NCBI GenBank assembly: GCA_046316615.1
Contig: JBKDAN010000053.1
Span: 161,295 to 225,294, forward strand
DNA length: 64,000 nt
From: BJHL01 sp040378885
GTDB lineage: Bacteria > Planctomycetota > Phycisphaerae > Phycisphaerales > UBA1924
Direction: 5' to 3'
The position numbers were made by a program, and so were the translations under genes. Position 1 is the stretch's first letter; the number at the start of each line of letters is the position of its first letter. Below the pieces are notes generated by a model, which did not search any database, had not been told where the DNA came from, and saw nothing but the letters and a program-made list of their open reading frames with translations. Shown piece by piece: positions 16,188-25,381 of this stretch.

Positions 16188-19127
16188 ATGCGCGGAGTGT
16201 TGCTTGGAAGTTTGCTTGCCCTGATGACATGTGCCGGTCTGGCGGCGGCTCAAGAGGTTTCGCTCGATGGGCGATGGTTCACCGTTGATGCGCTGCCGCC
16301 TGAGGTGGAGAACGGCACGCCATGGATTCGGCCGTCGAAGGGGCATCAGGTTCTGCTTGATGTCGACTCGATGAAGCGAACACTCATCGCTGCGCCGCTG
16401 GAGAACATGGGGCAAGCGCCGATCATCGTGTGGCTGCCCAAGCCAGACGGCACGTTCGAGCGCTTCCGTGTTGTGGAATCGCCCATCATGCTGCCCGATC
16501 TTGCGGCGCAGCTGCCCGACGTGAAGACGTACGCGGGACAAGGCGTTGACGATCCGCACGCCAGCGTGCGCTTTGACATGACGCCTGCGGGCTTTCATGC
16601 GCAGGTGCTGAGCGTGAACGGCGCGTACTACATCGACCCCAGCACGCAGGGCAACACCGACTACTACACGAGTTACCACAAGCGCGATTATGCCCGCGCA
16701 CTTGGGGAAAGCTGGCGCTGTCTTGTGAGCGACGTCGGGCAGCAGCTTGAAGTGCCGGCAGGCGGTTTCTCGCCGCGCGTCACGCTGAGTCTCAGCACTT
16801 TGCGCGTCGCGATCGCTGCGACGGCGGAATTCACGGCGTATCACAGCCTGACCACTGATACTGATGCCGTCAAGCGAACGAAAGCGCAGGCCGCCATCAC
16901 GACGCTGATGAATCGCGTGAACGGCATCTACGAGAACGAACTGCAGGTGCGACTGCTGCTGGTGAACAACACGAACATCATCTACACCAACAGCGCCACT
17001 GACCCGTACACCGACGGTGACGTGAACCAGATGTTCAGTGTCAACACATCGACCATCAACACTGCTGTCGGTTCGGCGAACTACGACGTTGGTCACGTGC
17101 TCGGTCGCACGGGCGGCGGCGGTGTGGCCGGGCTGGGTGTGGTCTGCTCCGCCAACAAGGGCCGTGGCGTGAGCTGCTTCAGTCCGCCGATTGGCGATCC
17201 ATTTGCGGTGGATTACATCGCTCACGAGATGGGGCACCAGTTCAATGGACAGCACAGCTTCGCGGGTTGCAACGGCAACGCGGGCAGCTCGGGCTGGCGA
17301 TATGAGCCGGGCAGCGGCTCGACGATCATGGCGTACGCCGGCATCTGCGGCGCAGACAACCTGCAGAGCAACAGCGATCCGTTCTTCCACCACGAGAACA
17401 TCGTGGGCATGCGTGCGTACATCGCGGGCCTCGCGTGTGATGGCACGCTTGCGAGCACCAACAACATTCCCACGCTCACCGCGCCGGGCCTTACGTATGT
17501 CATTCCGCAGCAGACGCCCTTTGCACTCACGGTGACCAGCGCGGCTGACAGCGACGGCGACCCGTTGACATATAGCTGGGAACAGAGCGACAGCGCCACC
17601 ACTGCGACAGCAGCGGCTTTGTCGCAGGGCGACCTGGGCACCAACCCAATCTTCCGCGCTCGCGCGCCGGTGACCAGTCCGACGCGCTTTTTCCCCGCGC
17701 TTGATGACGTGATTGACGGCACGCGCGATGCCGGTGAATTTCTGCCGCAGGCAGCTCGCACGATGAGCTTCCGAGCGACGGTGCGTGACAACCGCGTCGG
17801 CGGCGGCGGCGTGGCAATTCAGCCCAGCGGCGCTGGCGCGGAGACGCGCGTCACGATCAGCACGGCTGCGGGTCCTTTCACAGTAACCAATCCCACGGGC
17901 AATCCGCTTCTGGCTGCGGGCAGTCTGTTCTCGCTGACGTGGAACGTGGCGAATACGAACGTGACACCCGTGAACTGCGCGAACGTGGACATTCTGCTGA
18001 GCACCGACGGCGGCCTGACCTTCCCCACGGTTGTTCTCGCGAACACGCCCAATGACGGCGCACAAGCGGTCACGGTACCCAGCGTGTCAACCAACACCGC
18101 GAGGTTCATGGTTCGCGCGGTCGGCAACGTCTTCTTCAACGTGAGTCCGGCCTTCCGCGTCAGCGTGCCCGCGCCGCCGACGCCCACGAACCTTTCGGCA
18201 TCTCCGAATCCGTTCTGCACAGGTCAGTCCGTCACGCTCAACGCCACGGTCGGCAGCGGCGAAACGGTTGACTGGTATCGCGTGGGTTGCAGCGGCACGC
18301 CGATTGGCACTGGCACCACATTGCTGCTCACCGCACCCCAGGGCGGCACCTACTTCGCTCGTACTCGCCGGCTGAGTGATGGCGCGACGAGTTCGACGTG
18401 CGCCGGGATCGTGGTGGGACTTGGCGCAACGCCCACAACGCCTTCGGGGCTCAGTGTCAGTCGCAACAACTTCTGCTCAGACGACAGCGGAACGATCACG
18501 CTGAGCGCAACCGGCGGCACCGGCACCACGCTGCGCTGGTTTGCTGATGCATGCGAAACAGCGAGCATTGGTACCGGCAGCGCGATCATCATTCCCAGCC
18601 CGCAGGTCAGCACGACGTACTTCTGCCGCTGGGAGACTGCATGTGGCAACTCCACGTGCGCGAGCGTGAGCGTGACGGTGAATCCCGCGTCGGCGGCGCC
18701 GACTTCCGTCAGCGTCGATCGTGACACGTTCTGCGCAGTGGATGCCGGTGTCATCACGCTCACTGCCTCGGGCGGTTCTGGCACGTACGAGTGGTTCGCC
18801 GACGCATGCGGCACCGCTCCGATTGGTACGGGCTCGCCGCTGGTGATTGACAGCCCCGCAGTGAGCACGACGTACTTCGTGCGAACAACGGCGGCGTGCG
18901 GGGCGAGCGCGTGCCTGAGCACGAGCGTGAACGTGGGCACAAGCGACATTGACTTCAACAACAACGGGATCTTCCCCGAGGATCAGGACATTGTGGACTT
19001 CTTCGATGTCCTGGCGGGTGGCGACTGCCCGGCGTGCCGCTCGATTGACTTCAATGGGGACGGCGTCTTCCCCGACGACGGCGACGCGGTTGACTTCTTC
19101 AATGTGCTTGCAGGCGGCGGCTGCTGA
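16188..19127 (+). CDS. Secreted reprolysin-like zinc metalloprotease with Ig-like repeats and dockerin-like tail
   Basis: 979 residues. The signal peptide (1-21) ends LAAAQ. A propeptide-like region precedes the metzincin-type domain, with zinc ligands in HEMGHQFNGQH (His346, Glu347, His350, His356) and a Met-turn STIMAYAGIC near residue 380. Downstream are a beta-sandwich region and three similar Cys-containing Ig-like repeats of about 85 residues (recurring W(Y/F)..C, IGTG, STTYF). The C-terminus from Asp920 carries two calcium-loop repeats (DFNNNGIFPEDQD, DFNGDGVFPDDGD), each ending VLAGG, shared with five other proteins in this window. It likely digests proteins outside the cytoplasm and is anchored or sorted by the tail. 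ATG 16188 has GAGGAG six bases upstream. Confidence 0.83.
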   Translation: MRGVLLGSLLALMTCAGLAAAQEVSLDGRWFTVDALPPEVENGTPWIRPSKGHQVLLDVDSMKRTLIAAPLENMGQAPIIVWLPKPDGTFERFRVVESPIMLPDLAAQLPDVKTYAGQGVDDPHASVRFDMTPAGFHAQVLSVNGAYYIDPSTQGNTDYYTSYHKRDYARALGESWRCLVSDVGQQLEVPAGGFSPRVTLSLSTLRVAIAATAEFTAYHSLTTDTDAVKRTKAQAAITTLMNRVNGIYENELQVRLLLVNNTNIIYTNSATDPYTDGDVNQMFSVNTSTINTAVGSANYDVGHVLGRTGGGGVAGLGVVCSANKGRGVSCFSPPIGDPFAVDYIAHEMGHQFNGQHSFAGCNGNAGSSGWRYEPGSGSTIMAYAGICGADNLQSNSDPFFHHENIVGMRAYIAGLACDGTLASTNNIPTLTAPGLTYVIPQQTPFALTVTSAADSDGDPLTYSWEQSDSATTATAAALSQGDLGTNPIFRARAPVTSPTRFFPALDDVIDGTRDAGEFLPQAARTMSFRATVRDNRVGGGGVAIQPSGAGAETRVTISTAAGPFTVTNPTGNPLLAAGSLFSLTWNVANTNVTPVNCANVDILLSTDGGLTFPTVVLANTPNDGAQAVTVPSVSTNTARFMVRAVGNVFFNVSPAFRVSVPAPPTPTNLSASPNPFCTGQSVTLNATVGSGETVDWYRVGCSGTPIGTGTTLLLTAPQGGTYFARTRRLSDGATSSTCAGIVVGLGATPTTPSGLSVSRNNFCSDDSGTITLSATGGTGTTLRWFADACETASIGTGSAIIIPSPQVSTTYFCRWETACGNSTCASVSVTVNPASAAPTSVSVDRDTFCAVDAGVITLTASGGSGTYEWFADACGTAPIGTGSPLVIDSPAVSTTYFVRTTAACGASACLSTSVNVGTSDIDFNNNGIFPEDQDIVDFFDVLAGGDCPACRSIDFNGDGVFPDDGDAVDFFNVLAGGGC

Positions 19128-19177
19128 TCTGCGGGACATTCAGGATGCGTTCGACTGATTGGAGCAGGAACAAGTCG

Positions 19178-19211
19178 AAGTGCGCGAAAGTTCAGCTTTC
19201 GCGCACTTTTT
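19178..19211 (+). terminator. Rho-independent terminator
   Basis: Stem AAGTGCGCGAAAG / CTTTCGCGCACTT with loop TTCAG, then T residues, 50 bases after the metalloprotease stop. Confidence 0.85.
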
Positions 19212-19424
19212 CGCATCGTCCGTAGATGGGGTGCGAACATGCCCAGCCAGCGATGACGCCAACCAGTGTTCTCATTGGCAATGACGTCTGCTTATTCGGA
19301 CGTGATGTTGCACGCGAGCCGCCGCGCGAGCACAACAATAGATGCTTCGGTTTCGTGTCTGCTTCGAGAGACGGGTGGAGACGGCCCAGTCGCCGTGACG
19401 ATTTATTGAGGAAGGAACAGAATT

Positions 19425-21056
19425 ATGCGGAAACTCATCACTGCAACAACATTGGCTCTGGTTGCGTGTGCCGGCTCGGCTCACGCTCAGAATCTCACGC
19501 TCTCCACCACACGCGTCGCGACTGGTCTGGCTCGACCGCTGTATGTGACGGCTCCCGCCGGCGACAACAGCCGTCTGTTCGTCGTTGAGCAGCGCACGGG
19601 TTCGGTCGCGCCGGCGACGGGCCGCATTCGCATTCTCAACCTTCCTGCCAACACGCTCAACGCAACGGCGTATCTGAGCATCGGCAACCTGTCAGCGGGC
19701 AGTGAGCAAGGCCTCCTGGGTCTGGCTTTCCACCCTGACTTCCTGAACAACGGCTACTTCTACGTCAACTTCACCCGCACCGCTCAGGCTGGTGTCAGCG
19801 CGGGTTCCACCCAGATCGTCCGCTACCGCGCCAACGCCCCCTTCGCCACCAGCACCACCGCCGATGCCGCCAGCGCCACCCCCGTGCTCACCATTCCGCA
19901 GCCTGATGCCAACCACAACGGCGGTTGGATGAGCTTTGGTCCCGACGGCTTCCTGTATGTGGCGACAGGCGACGGCGGCTGCGCCAACGACTCGACGTGC
20001 GGCGGCACAGCGCCCAGCGTCTTCCCGCACAGCGCGGGCGGCAATGCGCAAGACCTCACGCAGAACCTGCTGGGCAAGATGCTCCGCCTTGATATCGACG
20101 GTGCGGACAACATCCCCGGCAACGCCGACGATGATGCGTTCCCCGCTGACGCCGAACGCAACTACCGCATTCCCGCGACCAACCCCTTCGTCGCCACCGC
20201 CGAAGACGATGAGATCTTCATGTATGGCCTGCGCAACCCGTGGCGCAACGCCTTTGACCGCGCGACGGGTGACTTCTGGATCGCTGACGTGGGTCAGGAT
20301 GTGCGCGAAGAAGTGAACCTGGTGCGCGCGGGCCATGGCAGCGGCTGGAACTTTGGCTGGCGCTGCATGGAAGGCACACGATGCACGAGCTTGTCGGGCT
20401 GCACGTGCAATAGCGCGGGCCTGCGCATGCCGATCATTGAGTACGGACACACGACGACCATCGGCCCCACCACGCTGCTGGGCTGCTCCATCACGGGTGG
20501 CCACGTGTATCGCGGCAGCGCGATTCCGTGCCTGGATGGGTACTACTTCTTCACCGACTACTGCACGGCGAACATTCACACGTTTCGCGCCGGTCCCAAT
20601 GGTGAAGTGCTTGATCTTGTCTCGCGCGGGCAGATGAACCCTGCGGGCCAAGCGATCACCAACGTCGTGAGCTTTGGTGAAGACAACGCCGCCAACATGT
20701 ACATCGTCGACCAGACCGGCGGCGAGGTCTATCGCGTCATCTCGACGGGCTTCACCGGCGCTGACTGCAACGGCAACCAGCAGCCTGACGCGTGCGACAT
20801 TCGTCTGGGCTTGGCGGCGGACAGCAATGCCAACGGCATTCCCGATTCGTGCGAAGTCATCCCGTGCGATGACATCGACTTCAACAACAACGGCGTCTTC
20901 CCCGAAGATCAAGATGTTGTTGACTTCTTCGATGTGCTCGCGGGCGGTGCGTGCGCCGAGTGCAATGACATCGACTTCAACAACAACGGCGTCTTCCCCG
21001 AGGATCAGGACATCGTCGACTTCTTCAACGTCCTTGCCGGCGGCGAGTGCCCGTAA
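19425..21056 (+). CDS. Secreted PQQ-dependent glucose/sorbosone dehydrogenase-type protein with dockerin-like tail
   Basis: 543 residues; the signal peptide ends GSAHAQ. The body is a six-bladed beta-propeller of the glucose/sorbosone dehydrogenase family: TGLARPLYVTAPAGDNSRLF, GLLGLAFHPDF, PDANHNGGWMSFGPDGFLYV with the putative catalytic His164, GDGG, YGLRNPWRNAFD, WIADVGQD and a late GGHVYRG blade. These enzymes oxidise sugars using bound PQQ and calcium in the periplasm or outside the cell. A PDACDIRLG-type calcium loop then leads into two DFNNNGVFPEDQD repeats, each ending VLAGG. GAGGAAGGA at 19408-19416 fixes ATG 19425. No PQQ biosynthesis gene is in the window, so cofactor identity is from the family only. 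Confidence 0.83.
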   Translation: MRKLITATTLALVACAGSAHAQNLTLSTTRVATGLARPLYVTAPAGDNSRLFVVEQRTGSVAPATGRIRILNLPANTLNATAYLSIGNLSAGSEQGLLGLAFHPDFLNNGYFYVNFTRTAQAGVSAGSTQIVRYRANAPFATSTTADAASATPVLTIPQPDANHNGGWMSFGPDGFLYVATGDGGCANDSTCGGTAPSVFPHSAGGNAQDLTQNLLGKMLRLDIDGADNIPGNADDDAFPADAERNYRIPATNPFVATAEDDEIFMYGLRNPWRNAFDRATGDFWIADVGQDVREEVNLVRAGHGSGWNFGWRCMEGTRCTSLSGCTCNSAGLRMPIIEYGHTTTIGPTTLLGCSITGGHVYRGSAIPCLDGYYFFTDYCTANIHTFRAGPNGEVLDLVSRGQMNPAGQAITNVVSFGEDNAANMYIVDQTGGEVYRVISTGFTGADCNGNQQPDACDIRLGLAADSNANGIPDSCEVIPCDDIDFNNNGVFPEDQDVVDFFDVLAGGACAECNDIDFNNNGVFPEDQDIVDFFNVLAGGECP

Positions 21057-21087
21057 GTCGTTGATTACGTGAATCAACAGTCAAATG

Positions 21088-21122
21088 AAGAACGCCCGAG
21101 CCGCATGCTCGGGCGTTCTTTT
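21088..21122. terminator. Bidirectional terminator between converging genes
   Basis: Stem AAGAACGCCCGAG / CTCGGGCGTTCTT with a seven-base loop, followed by TT on the plus strand. It serves the sugar dehydrogenase and probably the oppositely directed 21143-22270 gene. Confidence 0.85.
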
Positions 21123-21142
21123 CATTGGTCATCGCAAGTCCA

Positions 21143-22270
21143 TCACTGCGGCGGAGCCAAACCGGGCGGCAGCACTGTCTCTTCCTGCGTCGCGGGAGCT
21201 GCGGCTTCGGGCGCCTTCAGCATGTCGGCCATGAGGGGGCGAAGGTTGCTCACCTTCCAGTCAGGGAACTGAAACGCCCACGGCGACAGGCGTGCATGGA
21301 GATCTGTCGCTTCCTTCGAGATGGCGGCGATCGTTTCATCTGTCGGCGCAGCGGCACCTTCCACAAGCGGCGCGGCGTTGTTGCTGTCGTAGGCCACCGC
21401 AATGTTGACCCATGTCTTGCCGTCTGCAGCGACGCTGAGCACCGTGAATGACATGCCCTGATAAGTTGTGTACACAGCGGTGGCGGCCTGCGAGAAATCA
21501 AGGCCTTCGGCTTTTCGCACATCATCAAGCGAGAGGCTTGCGAGCGCTTCAAGCACTTGCCGCGGCTTGTCCGGGCTGATCACTTCGCGATCGGCGGGCT
21601 TGTTCACGAGCGAAGGCTCGGCAGTTGGCGTGGCGCGATCGATACTGACACTTTCGCCGGCTGCATGCGTGATGTTCACTTTCCAGAAGCGATCGCTGCC
21701 GAACGCCAGAACCTCGCGCTTCATCCAGTCCACGGGCTCGAGCCCGGCGTTGAAGGTGGTCCGCACCAGATAGCTCTTGGCAGAGTCGACGGGTCGCACG
21801 AAAGTCGCCGCCTTCTCGGTGTCCCAGTTTGCAGCCTCCTGGCGTGTGCCGAGGATCAACGCGGCGAGCGTGACGCCATCGGCCTTGGCGAGCGTGACGA
21901 GCATGCCCTTGGCGCCGCTCTGCGTTGGGTCTTCAACGCCCAGTCGCGCGTACAGATCGGGATTGCTGGTCTTCTCCTCCGCGACTTCCGCGTCGAGCAC
22001 GCGTCGCACCAATTCGCGGACGCGATCGTCGAGCGCGGGATAACCATCGCGCGACGCGACGACCCATCCGGTGCCCTCACGAGCGATCTCGACTTTCTTC
22101 TCACCCTGCTGAATCATGACGCGGGCAACGTCCGCCGCGTTGGCGTCTGCAAACAGCTTCGTCGCGCTCGCGGACGACGTCGCCGGCTTCTCGCGTTGCT
22201 GCACGACATATGCAACGCCCGCGAGCAATGCAGTCACACAACCCACAACAGCCACAATCTTGGTGTTCAT
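21143..22270 (-). CDS. DUF4340-domain membrane-anchored protein
   Basis: 375 residues. One N-terminal membrane helix (IVAVVGCVTALLAGVAYVV) acts as an uncleaved anchor. The rest, largely outside the membrane, repeats the DUF4340 pattern: GTGWVVASRDGYPALDDRVR, LYARLGVEDP and SYLVRTTFNAGLEPVDWMKR, where short beta elements and W-x-V motifs recur. DUF4340 proteins often accompany ABC-2 export systems of the gliding or auxiliary-transport type, but none is adjacent here. It ends the leftward group that includes a crotonase and a Cof-type phosphatase, 88 bases after the crotonase. The C-terminus is Ala/Pro-rich. The role is unknown. Confidence 0.72.
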   Translation of the reverse strand: MNTKIVAVVGCVTALLAGVAYVVQQREKPATSSASATKLFADANAADVARVMIQQGEKKVEIAREGTGWVVASRDGYPALDDRVRELVRRVLDAEVAEEKTSNPDLYARLGVEDPTQSGAKGMLVTLAKADGVTLAALILGTRQEAANWDTEKAATFVRPVDSAKSYLVRTTFNAGLEPVDWMKREVLAFGSDRFWKVNITHAAGESVSIDRATPTAEPSLVNKPADREVISPDKPRQVLEALASLSLDDVRKAEGLDFSQAATAVYTTYQGMSFTVLSVAADGKTWVNIAVAYDSNNAAPLVEGAAAPTDETIAAISKEATDLHARLSPWAFQFPDWKVSNLRPLMADMLKAPEAAAPATQEETVLPPGLAPPQ

Positions 22271-22358
22271 GTTCGCCTCGACTGAGTACTACCACGCACC
22301 GCGTGGAAAACCGTTCTATTTTTCGCGGGCTGCGCCAAGTCCGCAAGTGCCCCACTCA

Positions 22359-23093
22359 TCACTTCCTTTGCCACGCCGCGGGCAGCATGGCCGCCTGTTC
22401 CTGCCCATCGACAAGCGACAGACTCGTCGTCAATCCGGCGGCGGATGCGTCGCTGCCGCTGACCTCGCGCAGCCAGCGCTTGGTCGCGGCCATGGCGTGG
22501 GGCGGCTTGGCGGCAAGTTCGTGTGCCCAGCGCATCGCTCGCTGTTCACACGCATCACGTGTTGCTTCCGTGGCATGGACAAGTCCGATTTCCAACGCCC
22601 TTTGTCCGCTGACCAGTGCTGTATCCAGCATGCGCGCACGCGCGGGGCCGTCGCCCGTCGCTTGTCGGAGCGCGGGACCGGACACAGCGGGCGAGATGCC
22701 AAGTCGGAGCACGGGATAGCCGATCTTTGCGTCTTTAGTCGTGACCACGATGTCTGCTCCGCACAGCATGGCGCAGCCGCCAGCGATCGCACCGCCGTGT
22801 GCGCTGATGACAACCGGCTTGTCGCTAGCACGCATCGCACTCACGACTTTCGCGAGTCCCGTGAGCAGTGCGGGCAGTACCGAAGTGTCATCCTTGCACA
22901 ATGTCAGATCGAAGCCAGCACAGAACATGTCGCCCTCGCCAGTCACGAGAATGACACGGACAGCGTCGTCTGTCGCCATCGCTTCGATGGTGTTCGGCAA
23001 CGCATCCAGCATGGCTGGCGTCATGGCGTTGCGCTTCTCGCTGCGCGCAAGTGCGGCCACTCCAACACCATCTTCCACTCGCACCTGGATCAC
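22359..23093 (-). CDS. Enoyl-CoA hydratase/isomerase (crotonase) family protein
   Basis: 244 residues from GTG 23093, which has AGGAG about nine bases upstream and gives the usual family N-terminus (IQVRVEDGVGVAALARSEKR). The frame also opens at GTG 23126, but that overlaps the upstream gene's stop. Crotonase landmarks are RSEKRNAMTPAML, GEGDMFCAGFDL (oxyanion-hole region), AHGGAIAGGCAMLCGADIV and KIGYPVLRLGISP. In the segment where hydratases carry their acidic pair the sequence is PAVSGPALRQATGDG, without an obvious Glu, so hydratase activity is not assured; other crotonase reactions (isomerase, hydrolase) are possible. It is probably co-transcribed with the phosphatase at 23120-24022. Confidence 0.8.
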   Translation of the reverse strand: MIQVRVEDGVGVAALARSEKRNAMTPAMLDALPNTIEAMATDDAVRVILVTGEGDMFCAGFDLTLCKDDTSVLPALLTGLAKVVSAMRASDKPVVISAHGGAIAGGCAMLCGADIVVTTKDAKIGYPVLRLGISPAVSGPALRQATGDGPARARMLDTALVSGQRALEIGLVHATEATRDACEQRAMRWAHELAAKPPHAMAATKRWLREVSGSDASAAGLTTSLSLVDGQEQAAMLPAAWQRK

Positions 23094-23119
23094 GCCCGTG
23101 TCTCCTCTCCGGGACCAAC

Positions 23120-24022
23120 TTACCACTCGCCCTCGATCATCTTGTCGATCGCTTTCGCCAAGCCGTCGTCGTTGTTGGTTGCAGTGTGGCGCTTTGCGGC
23201 CTCACGCACTTTGGGCACTGCGTTGCCCATGGCAATGCCCAGTCCGGCGCGAGTGATCATCGCCATGTCGTTGACTTCGTCACCGATTGCCGCGATTCGC
23301 GCGGATGGCACGCCGAACCGCTTGGCGACGTGCGAGATGCCGCTCCACTTGGTCGCTTCGGCGTCGAACAGCTCGATGATGTGCATGAGTCCACGCGCGT
23401 GGTGTGTGGCTTCTTTGGGCGCGACAACAGCCGGGAAGTTGTGAATCACGCCACGATCGCCCGCAATTCGCGCGAGAGCGTCTTCAATCTCATGGAGCTG
23501 CCCGCTTGGCGCGCATGCTCCCACGCGCACTGTGTGCTCGGGGTGTTCGTCATGTCGCAGTTCATCCAAGAACCGTGCACGCACGCTCATTTTGCTGAAC
23601 CACCACTGGGTGACGGGATCGAGCGCGACTCGTTGCGTGCCCTGCACCACCAGGTACTCGTACCCGGCTTCGCTGGGGTCCTTCAGCACCAGCGCAGCAT
23701 GCTCACGCGCCAGCAATTCGTTCACGGCTGCGTGCACCAAATCAGCGTGCATGCTGAAACGATGGAGCGTGGTGCCGCGCTGCGCTTCAGCGACGATGGC
23801 TCCGCCCGCGACAACGACCGGATCACTCTGGCGAATCTGTTCGAGGATGTGCTTGCATTCCACCCATCCGCGACCTGTGCACACAATGACGCGCAGGCCG
23901 GCCTTGCGAGCGCGCTCGATCGCGGCGATGCTGGCCGGCGACACGGTGCCATCACTCCGCAGCAGCGTGCCGTCCAGATCCATGGCGAGAATGTCGTACT
24001 TGCACGAGCCCTGCATAGTCAT
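23120..24022 (-). CDS. Cof-type HAD-superfamily phosphatase
   Basis: 300 residues. HAD motif I is AMDLDGTLLRSDG with Asp15 as nucleophile and Asp17 as acid/base. Motif II is the Thr of VIVCTGRGW. A C2-type (Cof) cap follows, then motif III and motif IV near the end as VAKRFGVPSARIAAIGDEVN with DMAMITRAGLGIAMGNA. Cof proteins dephosphorylate sugar phosphates, pyridoxal phosphate, FMN and related small molecules in the cytoplasm, and substrate cannot be predicted. Two ATG codons (24022, 24016) fit and neither has a clear ribosome site. It is in the middle of a leftward group between an acyltransferase and the crotonase. Confidence 0.88.
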   Translation of the reverse strand: MTMQGSCKYDILAMDLDGTLLRSDGTVSPASIAAIERARKAGLRVIVCTGRGWVECKHILEQIRQSDPVVVAGGAIVAEAQRGTTLHRFSMHADLVHAAVNELLAREHAALVLKDPSEAGYEYLVVQGTQRVALDPVTQWWFSKMSVRARFLDELRHDEHPEHTVRVGACAPSGQLHEIEDALARIAGDRGVIHNFPAVVAPKEATHHARGLMHIIELFDAEATKWSGISHVAKRFGVPSARIAAIGDEVNDMAMITRAGLGIAMGNAVPKVREAAKRHTATNNDDGLAKAIDKMIEGEW

Positions 24023-24072
24023 CGCGTCCGACTTTCTTTGGCGACATCACAGAGACATCATTCTCCCGCGTG

Positions 24073-25380
24073 TCACGAGCCAAGCGTACGCCCTGCCCCG
24101 CTCTTCTCCGTGATTTCACGCGAGCCCAGCCACCGCCCCACGCGCGTCGTTCGCACAAGCGGCCACGTTGCAATCGCTCCGCCCAGACCTGCAATCAGCA
24201 CAATGACGAACTTCACGCTGTATGGCCAATCCACAAAGTGCAGCGCGAGAATCGCGATGCCCTGAATCGGCACGTGCACCATGTACACCCAGTAGCTCGC
24301 ATCGGCGATCTTCGCCGCTCGCTCGCCCATCCAGCGGCCAACAGGCCGCGCGAGCATCATGATCGCGCCGATGGCGCACCAGCCCAGCAATGTCGCGCCG
24401 CCCGCGATCAGCCAGCGGTTGATGTCACTGGTATCGCCCCGCATCCACGCTGCGGCCGTGGGTAGATACATCACCACACCAAGCAGCGCGCCGACGATGC
24501 ACACATCAAGCAACACACTTCGCGGTTTGCCTTCAACACCCTTGTTTGCGCCGTACATCACCAGTCCCAGCACGAAGTATCCGCTGAAAAACAACAGCTT
24601 GGGCCAGTCAGGCTGAAAGCCGTTGCGAAACGCCAGCAGCACGCCCGGCTTGATGACGAGCGCTCCGACGCAGACGCTTGCCGCGAGCAGCATCGCGGCG
24701 ATCGTCCACGCACGATTCAGTCGCACACGCGTCACGCCCACGCGCCTCGCGATCCACACGACACCCGCGAGCACGCATGCGTAGATGATCAGATACTGCA
24801 AGTACCACAGGTGACCGAGGCCGTACAAGTTGGGTTGAATGTGTTTTGCAAATCGCACGTGTGCGATGTGCGACCACTCAGCTTCGCGCTGCACCACCCA
24901 ACCAACCGCCCAGAGAAAGTACATGAAGATCAGCACGGTGCTCATGCCCACCAGCATGGGCACGCCCAGTCGCTTCACTCGTTCACGCACGAACTGGCCC
25001 GGTTCGCGGCGGGCGATGGCCCGAGCCGAGAAGTACCCAGCGATGACCGAGATGAGCGCCACACCAATCGCGCGGCCGGTCCACACGATGGCGTCGTACG
25101 TCCACGACTCGCCGCTCGCCAATGTTTCCAGGCGCGTTATCCCGCGCGGGCCGTATCCGCGTTCGCGAATGATCCACAGCAGGCCGGGCATCACGAACAG
25201 CATGTACGCAATCGCCGCGTGCAACGTCGCGACAACGCTCATGCCCACGATGCGGCAGACATCCCACGCCGGGTCGCGTGCCGCCAGTCGTCTGGAGTTA
25301 TCCGTCGTTTCTTGCACACACAACTCACATGACACCAACCCGGGCTGGCACAACGACGCATTCTGTGGTAGGCTGTCCAT
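24073..25380 (-). CDS. Membrane acyltransferase, acyltransferase-3 (OpgC/OafA-like) family
   Basis: Up to 435 residues with about ten membrane helices. The first helix follows a short basic segment (RRLAARDPAWDVCRIVGM) and carries a His (SVVATLHAAIAYM) where acyltransferase-3 enzymes have their catalytic His. GHLWYLQYLIIYACVL, RRVGVTRVRLNRAW and YWVYMVHVPIQGIAILALHF are also typical, as is the Tyr/His-rich penultimate helix. The family transfers acetyl or succinyl groups to extracytoplasmic carbohydrates. The start is uncertain: ATG 25380 lies one base from the start of the divergent gene at 25382, so GTG 25335 or GTG 25317 may be the real start. Downstream is the Cof-type phosphatase. Confidence 0.78.
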   Translation of the reverse strand: MDSLPQNASLCQPGLVSCELCVQETTDNSRRLAARDPAWDVCRIVGMSVVATLHAAIAYMLFVMPGLLWIIRERGYGPRGITRLETLASGESWTYDAIVWTGRAIGVALISVIAGYFSARAIARREPGQFVRERVKRLGVPMLVGMSTVLIFMYFLWAVGWVVQREAEWSHIAHVRFAKHIQPNLYGLGHLWYLQYLIIYACVLAGVVWIARRVGVTRVRLNRAWTIAAMLLAASVCVGALVIKPGVLLAFRNGFQPDWPKLLFFSGYFVLGLVMYGANKGVEGKPRSVLLDVCIVGALLGVVMYLPTAAAWMRGDTSDINRWLIAGGATLLGWCAIGAIMMLARPVGRWMGERAAKIADASYWVYMVHVPIQGIAILALHFVDWPYSVKFVIVLIAGLGGAIATWPLVRTTRVGRWLGSREITEKSGAGRTLGS

Positions 25381-25381
25381 C

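Noticed and set aside
15972..18065. A 697-codon minus-strand open frame opposite the metalloprotease
   Set aside because: Low-complexity Arg/Val/His composition with no domain; the plus strand carries a clear signal peptide and HExxH motif.
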